Origin: Mycobacterium sp. 3519A
GTDB lineage: Bacteria > Actinomycetota > Actinomycetes > Mycobacteriales > Mycobacteriaceae
Direction of reading: 5' to 3'
DNA: 64,000 nucleotides
NCBI RefSeq assembly: GCF_900240945.1
Contig: NZ_OESG01000014.1
Coordinates: forward strand, 616,923 to 680,922
In this document: piece after piece, positions 41,282-49,861 of the stretch
Numbering within the stretch: position 1 is the stretch's first letter
Layout: the number at the start of each line of letters is the position of its first letter
Translations under genes and position numbers: made by a program
Notes under the pieces: model-generated
Seen by the model: only the letters and a program-made list of their open reading frames with translations
Told to the model about the DNA's origin: nothing
Database searches by the model: none

Positions 41282-42293
41282 TTGGCAATCCTTTCGTATA
41301 GATCGCGTCCTGGAAGGTCTGCAACGGCGCCGCCGACGGAATCTGCTTCTGGTCGGCCAAGAACTGCGATGCGCTTTGCAGGTTGACCGCGATGTTGCCC
41401 GGTTTACCTTCGGAGCCAAGCCATTCCGGCGATGCGACCTGCTCCGGCGTCAGGTACACGCCTTGCTTGAGCTGACCGGCGACGTCCTCGGGGGTGAGCC
41501 CGATCTCGGCGGCGATGGCCTTGGCCGCCGCGGCCGGATCGTCCTGAATCACCTTGAGCGCGCGGGCTTCCTGCTGCCGCCAGGTGTCGACCACGTCAGG
41601 ATGCGCGGTGGCGAATTCATCGCGGACCGCACCGAGGTCAAGCGTCGGCTTACCGTCCTTGGCCAGCTGCCGACTGGTGATCAGATCCTTGCCGGTCTTG
41701 CGCAGCTGGTCGAGGGTGGGCAGCCAGGAGTACGCGGCGTCGATGTCGCCGCGGTCCCACGCGGCCAGGATCGCCTGCGGCTGCAGGTCGACCAGCTGAA
41801 CATCGTTGGCGGACAAGCCGTTCTGGTTGAGCGCGGCCAGCAGGCTGTAGTGCGCGGTCGACGCGAACGGGGTGCCGATCCGCTTGCCCTTGAGTTCGGC
41901 GATGGTGTTGATGCCGCTGCCGTTGCGCGCCACCAGCGCCTCGTTGTCGCCCGCGACGTCGAGCACGAAGGCGACCTTGTACGGGATGTTCAAGGGCGCC
42001 GAGAGGCCCCGCGCGACGGGGCTGGAGCCAAGGGCGCCGAAGTCCAGTTCCTTGGCGATGAACGCGGTGTTGACGTCGGCGCCGGAGTCGAACTTCGTCC
42101 ACTTGATGTTGTAGTCCGGCAGCGCCTCTTCGAGCCACTTGTTGTTCTTCACGATCAGGTCACCGGACGGAAAGCTCTGGTAACCAATGCGAATGGTCGG
42201 CTTGTCGGCCTGCTGCCCCGAGTGGTCGACCGAGCAGCCCGCCAACGCCAACGTGGCGGCCGCCGCAACCGCAATAAGCGCCTTGAATTTCAT
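41265..42293 (-). CDS. ABC transporter substrate-binding lipoprotein, SsuA-like
   Basis: 342 residues from the ATG at 42293, giving a lipoprotein signal (KALIAVAAAATLALAG-C, Cys20). The mature protein is a periplasmic binding protein type 2 of the nitrate/sulfonate/taurine family: IRIGYQSFPSGDLIVKNNKWLEEAL, KWTKFDSGADVNTAFIAKELDFGALGSSPVARGL, GKRIGTPFASTAHYSLLAAL, LQPQAILAAWDRGDIDAAYSWLP. It captures the substrate outside the membrane. The middle position in a permease-binding protein-ATPase operon is consistent with an importer. Confidence 0.88.
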   Translation of the reverse strand: MKFKALIAVAAAATLALAGCSVDHSGQQADKPTIRIGYQSFPSGDLIVKNNKWLEEALPDYNIKWTKFDSGADVNTAFIAKELDFGALGSSPVARGLSAPLNIPYKVAFVLDVAGDNEALVARNGSGINTIAELKGKRIGTPFASTAHYSLLAALNQNGLSANDVQLVDLQPQAILAAWDRGDIDAAYSWLPTLDQLRKTGKDLITSRQLAKDGKPTLDLGAVRDEFATAHPDVVDTWRQQEARALKVIQDDPAAAAKAIAAEIGLTPEDVAGQLKQGVYLTPEQVASPEWLGSEGKPGNIAVNLQSASQFLADQKQIPSAAPLQTFQDAIYTKGLPSAITQ

Positions 42294-42301
42294 CAGATCT
42301 T

Positions 42302-43165
42302 TCACACCTTTCCAATCCACGGGACGCTGCGCCGTTCCACGGCGCGAAGCAGACCGTCGATGACAAGGCCGGAGATTCCGATGGCGAAGATGCCGACCAG
42401 CACGACGGGGGTGTTGTTGTAGTTACTTGCGTCTTTGACGAGGCCGCCGATGCCGGGCAGCCCGTTGAACAGTTCGGCGGCGACCACCGACGAGTACGCC
42501 ATGCCGACGGCAAGCCGGATGCCGGTGAAGGTCTCCGGCAGCGCGGACGGCACGACGACGTCGCGGATCACGTCGCGGCGGGACGCGCCCAACGCCCTGG
42601 CGGCCTCCTGCAGCCCGACCGGGGCCGCGACCACCGCGGCGGTGGTGGCGACCGCGGCGGGCGGAAGCGCGGCCAGCGCCAGCAGGGTGATCTTCGGGGC
42701 CTCGTCGATGCCGAGCCAGATCACCAGGAGAAAGAAGTAGGCCAGCGGCGGCAGCGCCCGCAGGAACGTCAGCCACGGTTCGAGCACGCTGCGCACCCAA
42801 CTGACCGAGCCCATCACCAGGCCGAGCAGAACACCGAGCACGACACCGATGACCACGCCTGCGAAGACGCGGCGCAACGTCATGTAGAGGTGCTCGCACA
42901 ACAGGTAGCCGGCGTAGCCGCGGACCCCGTCATGGGTGGTGGAGACGTCGAGGAAGGCGCGCCACACCGCACTGGGATAGGGCACGAACGTCTGGTTCCA
43001 GATGCCGCTGACGGCGACGGCCTGCCAGACGACGAAAAACACGATCACCGACAGCAGCGGCAAAGCGGCGCGGGTCAGCCGACCACGCCACTTGCCGGAC
43101 GGCACGACCGCCGCCGGCGAGTCTACGAGCGACTCGTCGGGAGCGATATCCACGAATACCGACAC
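42302..43165 (-). CDS. ABC transporter permease, SsuC/TauC type
   Basis: About 287 residues if the GTG at 43165 is used; a GTG at 43153 is equally possible, and the frame stays open to an ATG at 43303 but that part reads as Arg-rich non-coding. Six membrane segments are present with the permease EAA-type motif GLQEAARALGASRRDVIRDVVVPSALPETFTGIRLAVGMAYSSVVAAEL near residues 190-240. It forms the channel for the SsuA-like binding protein and the ATPase downstream. It is the first gene of the operon, divergent from pntA. Confidence 0.88.
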   Translation of the reverse strand: MSVFVDIAPDESLVDSPAAVVPSGKWRGRLTRAALPLLSVIVFFVVWQAVAVSGIWNQTFVPYPSAVWRAFLDVSTTHDGVRGYAGYLLCEHLYMTLRRVFAGVVIGVVLGVLLGLVMGSVSWVRSVLEPWLTFLRALPPLAYFFLLVIWLGIDEAPKITLLALAALPPAAVATTAAVVAAPVGLQEAARALGASRRDVIRDVVVPSALPETFTGIRLAVGMAYSSVVAAELFNGLPGIGGLVKDASNYNNTPVVLVGIFAIGISGLVIDGLLRAVERRSVPWIGKV

Positions 43166-43232
43166 CCGGACACAATTGCCGCTGGCTGCGTTGCTGGGAA
43201 TGGCTGCGCTCAGCACGAGTTTTATTGCCCGC

Positions 43233-43245
43233 GGCGTCAGACGCC
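43233..43245. promoter_or_regulatory. Short palindrome between the ABC importer and pntA
   Basis: GGCGTC-A-GACGCC is a perfect 13-bp dyad in the 209-bp region between the divergent ABC-importer and pntA genes. It could be an operator for either side. No regulator gene is adjacent, so this is weak. Confidence 0.3.
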
Positions 43246-43374
43246 ACAGGACACGTGGCGTAGTTCTGTCAACTCTTAGACTGACGTATTCCACTCGTCC
43301 CATGACGAGCTGTGTCGAGGGGGCATCGTCGCACCTCGACCGGACCGTGACAGCACTAGATCGGATCGAAATCG

Positions 43375-44898
43375 ATGATCATCGGGATCCCGCGAGAGTC
43401 GCTGCCTGGGGAAACCCGGGTGGCCGCGACGCCCCAGACGGTGGGCCAACTCATCAAGCTCGGCTATGAGGTAGTCGTCGAGTCCGGCGCTGGCGCCGCC
43501 TCGAGCTTCTCCGATGCGGCGTTCAACGAGGCGGGCGCGGAGATCGGCGACGCCTGGACCGCCGACGTGGTGCTCAAGGTCAACGCGCCGGACAAAGCCG
43601 AGATCGCGGCTTTGCGCGAAGGCGCCACGTTGATCAGCCTGATCTCGCCTGCGCTGAAGCCTGAGCTCGTCGAGCAGCTGGCCACCCGCCCGATCACGGT
43701 GCTGGCCATGGACGCCGTTCCGCGGATCTCCCGGGCCCAGTCGATGGACGTGCTGTCGTCGATGGCGAACATCGCCGGCTATCGCGCCGTCATCGAGGCC
43801 GCAGGAAAGTTCGGCCGGTTCTTCACGGGGCAGGTGACCGCGGCGGGCAAGGTGCCGCCTGCCAAGGTGCTCGTCGTCGGCGCAGGCGTCGCCGGCCTCG
43901 CGGCCATCGGCGCCGCGGGCAGCCTCGGCGCCATCGTGCGCGCCACCGACCCCAGGCCCGAGGTCGCCGATCAGGTCGCCTCGCTGGGCGGTGAGTACCT
44001 GGCGGTGGATCCGGCCGCGGCTGAAGTGTCGGCCACCGGCTACGCCAAGGAGATGGGCGACGACTACAAGGCCCGCGAGGCGCAGCTGTACGCCGAGCAG
44101 TCCAAGGACGTCGACATCATCATCACCACCGCGCTGATCCCCGGTAAGCCCGCGCCGCGCATCATCACCGCAGACATGGTGGCTTCGATGAAGCCCGGCA
44201 GCGTCATCGTCGACATGGCCGCGGCCAACGGCGGCAACGTCGAGGGCACCGTGAAGGACCAGGCGATCGTCACCGACAACGGCGTGACGATCATCGGCTA
44301 CACCGATCTGGCGGGCCGGCTGCCCGCGCAGGCGTCCCAGCTGTACGGCACCAACCTGGTCAACCTGCTCAAGCTGCTCACACCGGAGAAGGACGGCAAG
44401 CTGATCCTCGACTTCGAGGACGTCGTGCAGCGCTCGGTGACGGTGGTCCGCGACGGCGAGATCACCTGGCCGCCGCCGCCGGTGCAGGTGTCCGCGGCGC
44501 CTGCCGCCGCCGCGGCGGCCCCGGTCGAGACCAAGCCGGCCAAGCAGCCGATGACGATCGCGCGCCGGTTGGGGTTGACCTTCGCCGCCGCAGCCGTGCT
44601 CTTCGCGCTGATCGCGCTGTCACCGGCAGCGTTGCAGGTGCACCTGACGGTGTTCGCGTTGGCCATCGTGATCGGCTACTACGTGATCGGCAATGTGCAC
44701 CACGCGCTGCACACCCCGCTGATGTCGGTGACCAACGCGATCTCCGGGATCATCGTCGTCGGCGCCCTGTTGCAGATCGGCCACGGTGCTGCCGTCGTCA
44801 CCGTGCTGGCCACCCTGGCGACCCTGCTCGCCAGCATCAACGTCTTCGGCGGTTTCGCGGTCACCCGCCGCATGCTGGCCATGTTCTCGAGGAGCTGA
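43375..44898 (+). CDS. pntA: NAD(P) transhydrogenase subunit alpha, fused form
   Basis: 507 residues. The NAD(H)-binding domain I spans about 1-370 ([66 protein letters not shown]). An Ala/Pro-rich linker follows, then three to four membrane helices (about 400-507). In M. tuberculosis these parts are two genes, pntAa and pntAb; here they are one chain, as in E. coli. With PntB it couples proton movement to hydride transfer between NADH and NADP+, supplying NADPH. It ends just before pntB. Confidence 0.93.
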   Translation: MIIGIPRESLPGETRVAATPQTVGQLIKLGYEVVVESGAGAASSFSDAAFNEAGAEIGDAWTADVVLKVNAPDKAEIAALREGATLISLISPALKPELVEQLATRPITVLAMDAVPRISRAQSMDVLSSMANIAGYRAVIEAAGKFGRFFTGQVTAAGKVPPAKVLVVGAGVAGLAAIGAAGSLGAIVRATDPRPEVADQVASLGGEYLAVDPAAAEVSATGYAKEMGDDYKAREAQLYAEQSKDVDIIITTALIPGKPAPRIITADMVASMKPGSVIVDMAAANGGNVEGTVKDQAIVTDNGVTIIGYTDLAGRLPAQASQLYGTNLVNLLKLLTPEKDGKLILDFEDVVQRSVTVVRDGEITWPPPPVQVSAAPAAAAAAPVETKPAKQPMTIARRLGLTFAAAAVLFALIALSPAALQVHLTVFALAIVIGYYVIGNVHHALHTPLMSVTNAISGIIVVGALLQIGHGAAVVTVLATLATLLASINVFGGFAVTRRMLAMFSRS

Positions 44899-44899
44899 G

Positions 44900-46339
44900 A
44901 TGTTTACCCTGGAAACCACCGCGACCGCGGCGTACGTCGTCGCGGCGTTGCTGTTCATCCTCGCGCTGGCCGGCCTGTCCAAGCATGAAACATCAAGGGC
45001 GGGTAACACTTTCGGCATTGTCGGGATGGCTGTCGCGTTGATCGCGACGATCGCGCTCGCGTTCGCCCGTCACATCGAACCGCTGGGCGTGGCGCTGTTG
45101 TTCGGCGCCATGGCCATCGGCGCGGCGATCGGCCTGTGGCGCGCGAAGGTCGTCGAGATGACCGGTATGCCCGAGTTGATCGCGCTGCTGCACTCGTTCG
45201 TCGGCCTCGCCGCCGTGCTGGTCGGCTGGAACGGCTACCTGGACGTGGAACATGACCTGGTCAGCGCCGAGGCCGTGACGCTGCAGCACGAGGGCTTGCT
45301 TGGCATCCACTCGGCCGAGGTGGTGATCGGCATCTTCATCGGCGCCGTGACGTTCACCGGTTCGATCGTGGCCAACCTCAAGCTGTCGGCGCGCATCAAG
45401 TCGGCGCCGATGATGCTGCCGGGCAAGAACTTCCTCAACGTCGGCGCGCTCGTCGTCTTCGCCGCGCTGACCGTGTGGTTCGTGATCGACCCGCAGCTGT
45501 GGCTGCTGGTGGTGGTCACCGTGCTGGCGCTGCTGCTGGGCTGGCACCTGGTCGCCTCGATCGGTGGCGGCGACATGCCGGTGGTGGTGTCGATGCTGAA
45601 CAGCTATTCCGGCTGGGCCGCAGCGGCTTCGGGCTTCCTGCTGTCCAACGATCTGCTGATCGTCACCGGCGCGCTGGTCGGGTCCTCGGGTGCCTACCTG
45701 TCCTACATCATGTGCAAGGCGATGAACCGGTCGTTCATCTCCGTGATCGCAGGCGGTTTCGGCATCGAGGCGGGCCCCGCCGACGACAAGGACTACGGCG
45801 AGCACCGCGAGATCACCGCCGAGGGCGCCGCCGAACTGCTCGAGTCGGCCAGTTCGGTGATCATCACGCCGGGCTACGGCATGGCCGTCGCCCAGGCCCA
45901 GTACGGCGTCGCCGACCTGACCCGCAGGCTGCGCGACCGCGGCGTCAACGTCCGGTTCGGCATCCACCCCGTCGCGGGCCGGCTGCCCGGCCACATGAAC
46001 GTGCTGCTGGCCGAGGCCAAGGTGCCCTACGACATCGTCCTGGAGATGGACGAGATCAACGACGACTTCGACGACACCGACGTCGTGCTCGTCATCGGCG
46101 CCAACGACACCGTCAACCCGGCCGCCTCCGAGGACCCGGGCAGCCCGATCGCAGGCATGCCGGTGCTGACGGTGTGGAACGCCAACAACGTGATCGTGTT
46201 CAAGCGGTCCATGGCGTCGGGGTACGCGGGCGTACAGAACCCGCTGTTCTTCCGGCAGAACACCCAGATGCTGTTCGGTGACGCCAAGGACCGGGTCGAC
46301 GCGATCAACGCGGCGCTCTCGGTCACCGAGAAGGTCTAG
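44900..46339 (+). CDS. pntB: NAD(P) transhydrogenase subunit beta
   Basis: 479 residues from the ATG at 44900, which overlaps nothing and follows GAGGAGCTGAG, so longer frames starting earlier are rejected. The N-terminal membrane domain has about eight to nine helices (to ~265). The NADP(H)-binding domain III has [38 protein letters not shown] and [14 protein letters not shown]. It partners PntA in the proton-pumping transhydrogenase. The spacing to pntA is one base, so they are translationally coupled. Confidence 0.93.
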   Translation: MFTLETTATAAYVVAALLFILALAGLSKHETSRAGNTFGIVGMAVALIATIALAFARHIEPLGVALLFGAMAIGAAIGLWRAKVVEMTGMPELIALLHSFVGLAAVLVGWNGYLDVEHDLVSAEAVTLQHEGLLGIHSAEVVIGIFIGAVTFTGSIVANLKLSARIKSAPMMLPGKNFLNVGALVVFAALTVWFVIDPQLWLLVVVTVLALLLGWHLVASIGGGDMPVVVSMLNSYSGWAAAASGFLLSNDLLIVTGALVGSSGAYLSYIMCKAMNRSFISVIAGGFGIEAGPADDKDYGEHREITAEGAAELLESASSVIITPGYGMAVAQAQYGVADLTRRLRDRGVNVRFGIHPVAGRLPGHMNVLLAEAKVPYDIVLEMDEINDDFDDTDVVLVIGANDTVNPAASEDPGSPIAGMPVLTVWNANNVIVFKRSMASGYAGVQNPLFFRQNTQMLFGDAKDRVDAINAALSVTEKV

Positions 46340-46346
46340 CCCTCCG

Positions 46347-47486
46347 ATGCCCGTCGACCGGTTGTTGCCTTCACAGGACGCCGAGGACCTGATCGCGCTG
46401 ACGCGGGAGATCTGCGACAAGGTGCTCGACCCGATCGTCGACGCACACGAGAAGGCCGAGACCTACCCGGACGGCGTGTTCGCCCAACTGGGCGCCGCGG
46501 GGCTGCTGAGCCTCCCGCAACCGGAGGAGTGGGGCGGCGGCGGTCAGCCGTACGAGGTCTATCTGCAGGTGCTCGAGGAGATCGCGGCGCGGTGGGCGGC
46601 CGTCGCGGTCGCCGTCAGCGTGCACAGCTTGTCGTCGCATCCGTTGCTGGCCTTCGGCACCGAGGAGCAGAAGCGCCGCTGGCTGCCGGACATGCTCAGC
46701 GGTGCGCAGATCGGCGCGTACAGCCTGTCCGAACCGCAGGCCGGTTCGGATGCCGCGGCGCTGCAGTGCAAGGCGGTGTTTTCGGACGGCCGCTACGTGC
46801 TCAACGGCGCCAAGTCGTGGATCACCCACGGCGGGCGGGCGGACTTCTACACGTTGTTCGCGCGCACCGGTGAAGGCTCCCGCGGGGTGTTGTGCTTCCT
46901 CGTGCCGGGTGATCTCGCGGGCCTGAGTTTCGGCAAGCCCGAAGAGAAGATGGGCCTGCACGCGGTGCCGACGACGTCGGCGTTCTACGACAACGCGGTT
47001 GTCGAGGCGGACCGGTTGATCGGCGCCGAGGGTCAGGGCCTGCAGATCGCTTTCTCGGCGTTGGACTCCGGACGGTTGGGCATCGCCGCGGTCGCCGTCG
47101 GGCTGGCGCAGGCCGCGCTGGACGAGGCCGTCAAGTACGCCAACGAGCGAATGACGTTCGGGCGCAAGATCATCGACCATCAAGGGCTTGGCTTCCTGCT
47201 GGCCGATATGGCCGCCGCGGTCGCCAGCGCACGGGCCGCCTATCTGGATGCGGCGCGCCGACGCGATCTGGGTCGGCCGTATTCACAACAGGCCAGCGTC
47301 GCGAAGTTGGTGGCCACCGATGCCGCGATGAAGGTCACCACCGACGCGGTGCAGGTGCTGGGCGGGGTCGGTTACACGCGCGACTTCCGCGTCGAGCGGT
47401 ACATGCGCGAGGCCAAGATCACCCAGATCTTCGAGGGCACCAACCAGATTCAGCGGCTGGTGATCGCGCGCGGGCTGACTTCCTAA
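46347..47486 (+). CDS. Acyl-CoA dehydrogenase
   Basis: 379 residues from the ATG at 46347, 7 bp after the pntB stop. It is a standard short acyl-CoA dehydrogenase: GAYSLSEPQAGSDAAAL (FAD), LNGAKSWITHGGRADFYTLFARTG, YANERMTFGRKIIDHQGLGF, and the C-terminal VQVLGGVGYTRDFRVERYMREAKITQIFEGTNQIQRLVIARGL with the catalytic Glu in FEGTNQIQ. It forms an enoyl-CoA from an acyl-CoA; the chain length is unknown. It probably shares the pnt transcript. Confidence 0.92.
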   Translation: MPVDRLLPSQDAEDLIALTREICDKVLDPIVDAHEKAETYPDGVFAQLGAAGLLSLPQPEEWGGGGQPYEVYLQVLEEIAARWAAVAVAVSVHSLSSHPLLAFGTEEQKRRWLPDMLSGAQIGAYSLSEPQAGSDAAALQCKAVFSDGRYVLNGAKSWITHGGRADFYTLFARTGEGSRGVLCFLVPGDLAGLSFGKPEEKMGLHAVPTTSAFYDNAVVEADRLIGAEGQGLQIAFSALDSGRLGIAAVAVGLAQAALDEAVKYANERMTFGRKIIDHQGLGFLLADMAAAVASARAAYLDAARRRDLGRPYSQQASVAKLVATDAAMKVTTDAVQVLGGVGYTRDFRVERYMREAKITQIFEGTNQIQRLVIARGLTS

Positions 47487-47500
47487 CTCCCGCGAGCCCC

Positions 47501-47560
47501 GCGAGCAGACGCAGAAACGTGTTGACACGCCGCGGTGGACACGTTTCTATGTCTGCTCGC
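47501..47560. terminator. Bidirectional terminator between converging genes
   Basis: A 21-bp stem (47501-47521 with 47540-47560, 19 of 21 pairs matched) around an 18-base loop. It lies between the acyl-CoA dehydrogenase and the convergent histidine kinase and includes the kinase's stop codon (47547-47549). The GCGAGCAGACGCAGAAACGTG-like arm resembles a hairpin I recall at convergent gene ends in mycobacteria, but I cannot check that here. Confidence 0.75.
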
Positions 47561-48749
47561 CGGGAGAGGGTTCCCGTGGGGAGGTGATCGTCACCGCGGT
47601 GCCGTGGCCGACCCGCGAGTCGATGTCCATCGCACCGCCCATGGCGTCGAACCGGGCCAGCAGCGAGCCAAGGCCGATGTGGCCGTCGGCGACGTACTGC
47701 GCGACGATCGCGGGATCGAAGCCGGCGCCGTCGTCGTCGATCGTCATCACGATGCGATCGCCCTTGCGGGCCAGACTGACACGCACCGTGGTCGCCTTCG
47801 CATGCTTGCTGATGTTGGTCAGCAGTTCGCGGGCGGCCCGATACAGCAGGGCCTGCGATTCGGGTTTGCCCACATCCTCCAGGTCGGCCTCGACGACGAG
47901 GTCGGTGCGGGACTCCAACTGCCGCAACAGCTCCCGCACCGCGGCGGTGAGGCCCAGCTGTGCCAGCACCTGCGGGTGCAGCTGGGTGACGGTCGACCGC
48001 AGCCCGGTCGCGGTCTCCTGCAGCGCGGCGTAGACCATGTCGAGCGCAGGATCGGGGTTTCGTTCGCGCGCCTCATCCAGTTCGAGGCGCGCCGCCAGCA
48101 GCGTCTGCAGCGGGCCGTCGTGCAGGTGCTCGGCGACCTCGCGGTTGTGCCGCTCGTCGGATTGCATTGCCTCCGAGACGAGTTGGCGCCGCATCTCCTG
48201 CAGCGCCTTCACCCGCGCCGACCGGCGGGCGAGCACGTAACACAGCGCGGTCACCGCCACGGCCAACCACAACAGAAAGCCGAAGTGCGTGTACACCATG
48301 TTCGGCAGTCCGACCTTGTCGTCGCGTTTGGAGTAGAAGATCCACACCGCGAGATAACCTGCCGCGGTGACGGTTCCGATGATCGCCGTCATCTGTGGCC
48401 GGTCCTGAAGCGCCACCGAGATCGGCAGCAGGAAGAAGACGGGCAGCAGCGCCGCGGTCGCACCGCCGGACACCAGGCACAGCGTCAGGATCACCACCAA
48501 GTCGACGGCGGTGGACGCCCAATCCCCCCATCGGGGCACCGGACCTTTCATCACCGCCACCAACCACAGCGCCGCGGCCACCCCGTACACACCGAGAATC
48601 ACCGCGTACAGCGCCGGCAGCCAGTGGTCGACCTCCCAGATCCACACCAGGACGGCGATCAGCCCGATCAGCGGCAGCCGCAGCACCGCCGAGACGCGTA
48701 CCGGTTCGGCGGCGAGGTACTCGATGAACGGTTGGACGGAGCGCGCCAC
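47547..48749 (-). CDS. Membrane histidine kinase, NarL-partner type
   Basis: 400 residues from a GTG one base after the response-regulator stop (TAG-C-GTG order on the coding strand). About four to six membrane helices are in the first 175 residues with little extracytoplasmic sequence, so the signal may be sensed within the membrane. The HisKA_3 box EVAEHLHDGPLQ has the phospho-acceptor His210. The ATPase domain has ELLTNISKHAKATTVRV (N box), MTIDDDGAGFD (G1) and GLGSLLARFDAMGGAMDIDS. It partners the adjacent NarL-type regulator. Its signal is unknown; the small secreted proteins nearby are candidates for outputs. Confidence 0.9.
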   Translation of the reverse strand: MARSVQPFIEYLAAEPVRVSAVLRLPLIGLIAVLVWIWEVDHWLPALYAVILGVYGVAAALWLVAVMKGPVPRWGDWASTAVDLVVILTLCLVSGGATAALLPVFFLLPISVALQDRPQMTAIIGTVTAAGYLAVWIFYSKRDDKVGLPNMVYTHFGFLLWLAVAVTALCYVLARRSARVKALQEMRRQLVSEAMQSDERHNREVAEHLHDGPLQTLLAARLELDEARERNPDPALDMVYAALQETATGLRSTVTQLHPQVLAQLGLTAAVRELLRQLESRTDLVVEADLEDVGKPESQALLYRAARELLTNISKHAKATTVRVSLARKGDRIVMTIDDDGAGFDPAIVAQYVADGHIGLGSLLARFDAMGGAMDIDSRVGHGTAVTITSPREPSPGEQT

Positions 48750-48750
48750 G

Positions 48751-49392
48751 CTACTCCAGCAGCTTGCGGCGCATCGCCTCCGCGACGGCGGCGGCCCGGT
48801 CGCTGACACCGAGCTTCTCGTACAGCCGCTGCACGTGGGTCTTCACCGTCGACGGGGCCAGGAACAGCTCCTTGGCCATCGCGGGAATGCTGCTGCCCGC
48901 GGCGATCAGTTTGAGCACCTCACGCTCACGCGGGCTCAGCACCGGGCCCTCCGGTTCGGCGCGCTTGCGGATCTCGCCTGCCAACCCTGCGGCGAGGCTG
49001 GGCGCCACCACATCTCGGCCCTTCGCGCAGTCCAGCACCGCATTGATCAGCTCGCTGCGGGTCGACTCCTTCGGCAGGAAGCCGGCCGCGCCCTCTTGTA
49101 GCGCCCGGAACACGATCGCCGACTCGTCGTGCGCGGACACCAGCAGCACCCGGGTCGGCAGTTCGTCGCGTTGCACGGCGGCCGCCACCTCCGCCCCGTC
49201 CATGCCCGGCATGCGGTAGTCCAGCAGCGCCACCTGCGGCGAATGCGCCCTAATCGCCTCCAGCGCTGACAGGCCGTCGTCGGCTTCGGCGACCACCTCG
49301 ATCGACCCACTCGACGTCAGCGCGCGGACCACCCCGTCGCGGAACAGCGGATGGTCGTCACCGACCACCACGCGGACCTTTTCGCTGGTCAT
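48751..49392 (-). CDS. NarL/LuxR-family response regulator
   Basis: 213 residues from the ATG at 49392. The receiver domain has the acidic pair Asp12-Asp13, phospho-acceptor Asp58 (ALLDYRMPGMDG) and Lys in PKES. The C-terminal LuxR HTH (LSPREREVLKLIAAGSSIPAMAKELFLAPSTVKTHVQRLYEKLGVSDRAAAVAEAMRRKLLE) binds DNA as a dimer. It is followed by its kinase on the same strand and is divergent from the small secreted protein gene. A perfect dyad at 49425-49440, 33 bp from its start, recurs before the second copy of the small gene and is the best candidate binding site. Confidence 0.92.
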   Translation of the reverse strand: MTSEKVRVVVGDDHPLFRDGVVRALTSSGSIEVVAEADDGLSALEAIRAHSPQVALLDYRMPGMDGAEVAAAVQRDELPTRVLLVSAHDESAIVFRALQEGAAGFLPKESTRSELINAVLDCAKGRDVVAPSLAAGLAGEIRKRAEPEGPVLSPREREVLKLIAAGSSIPAMAKELFLAPSTVKTHVQRLYEKLGVSDRAAAVAEAMRRKLLE

Positions 49393-49424
49393 GCAGCCAG
49401 CGTCGCACAGCAGCACGCAGTTGT

Positions 49425-49440
49425 TCCCCCGATTGGGGGA
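49425..49440. promoter_or_regulatory. Inverted repeat, candidate response-regulator box A
   Basis: TCCCCC-GATT-GGGGGA, a perfect 6-bp dyad 129 bp before the first small-protein ATG and 33 bp upstream of the response-regulator ATG. An identical 16-mer occurs at the same distance before the second copy. The DNA just after it differs between the two copies at roughly a third of positions, so the 16-mer is preferentially conserved. Confidence 0.7.
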
Positions 49441-49463
49441 CCCGTGATTCATCCGTGTCGCCG

Positions 49464-49799
49464 TCCGATCACCGGACATACAACGGCGCCGCCGACCGGC
49501 AGTCTTGAGTCATCACCGGAACACACCGGCAGACAAGACCAAAAGTCAACGGAGACAGGAGAACTCAAATGAAGAACACCCGGATTTTCGCCCTCCCGAT
49601 CATCGCCGCAGGCGTCATCGGCGGCGCCGCCCTCGGCCTGGCAGGCACCGCCTCCGCCGCCACCACCGAGGTCCAGCAGCCCAACATCGTCGCGGTGCCC
49701 TCGGTCAAAGCCCACCCCGCCCCGCACGCCCAGCCCGGCTGGTACTGGCACCACGGCGTCCACCACCTCGCCGACCTGCAGCCCAGCTACACCCGCTGA
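49464..49799 (+). repeat. Direct repeat, copy A (leader plus small secreted-protein gene)
   Basis: This 336-bp segment is nearly identical to 50770-51104: I count about six substitutions and one single-base gap. It covers the 5' leader and the entire 76-codon gene; identity stops right after the stop codon. The two copies are direct repeats flanking the LLM oxidoreductase gene. Confidence 0.9.
49569..49799 (+). CDS. Small secreted His/Trp-rich protein, copy A
   Basis: 76 residues. A clear Sec signal peptide (FALPIIAAGVIGGAALGLAGTASA) leaves a mature peptide of about 46 residues beginning ATTEVQQPNIV. Its C-terminal half is rich in Pro, His and aromatic residues (HPAPHAQPGWYWHHGVHHL), with six histidines in 19 residues, suggesting metal or envelope binding. 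No cysteines are present. The start has AGGAGA 7-11 nt upstream. It is divergent from the response-regulator gene and has an almost identical copy at 50874. No family is recognised; the function is unknown. Confidence 0.8.
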   Translation: MKNTRIFALPIIAAGVIGGAALGLAGTASAATTEVQQPNIVAVPSVKAHPAPHAQPGWYWHHGVHHLADLQPSYTR

Positions 49800-49808
49800 C
49801 CATCGCCT

Positions 49809-49847
49809 GTCGAGGCCCTCGCCCAGGAATTGGGGGAGGGCCTCGAC
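49809..49847 (+). terminator. Strong hairpin between small-protein copy A and the LLM gene
   Basis: Perfect 12-bp stem GTCGAGGCCCTC / GAGGGCCTCGAC (49809-49820 with 49836-49847) and a 15-base loop, ending 14 bp before the LLM start codon. No T-run follows. It may end the copy A transcript, or reduce read-through and translation of the LLM gene. Confidence 0.65.
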
Positions 49848-49861
49848 GTGTTGGGCCAGGT

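Noticed and set aside
43233..43245. Riboswitch upstream of pntA or the ABC importer
   Set aside because: Only a short DNA dyad is visible; no known riboswitch core or extended paired structure could be made out in the 209-bp region.
49505..49861. Upstream extension of the LLM oxidoreductase frame
   Set aside because: It runs out of frame through small-protein copy A, is Arg/Pro/His-rich and crosses the hairpin; the ATG at 49862 starts the family's normal N-terminus.
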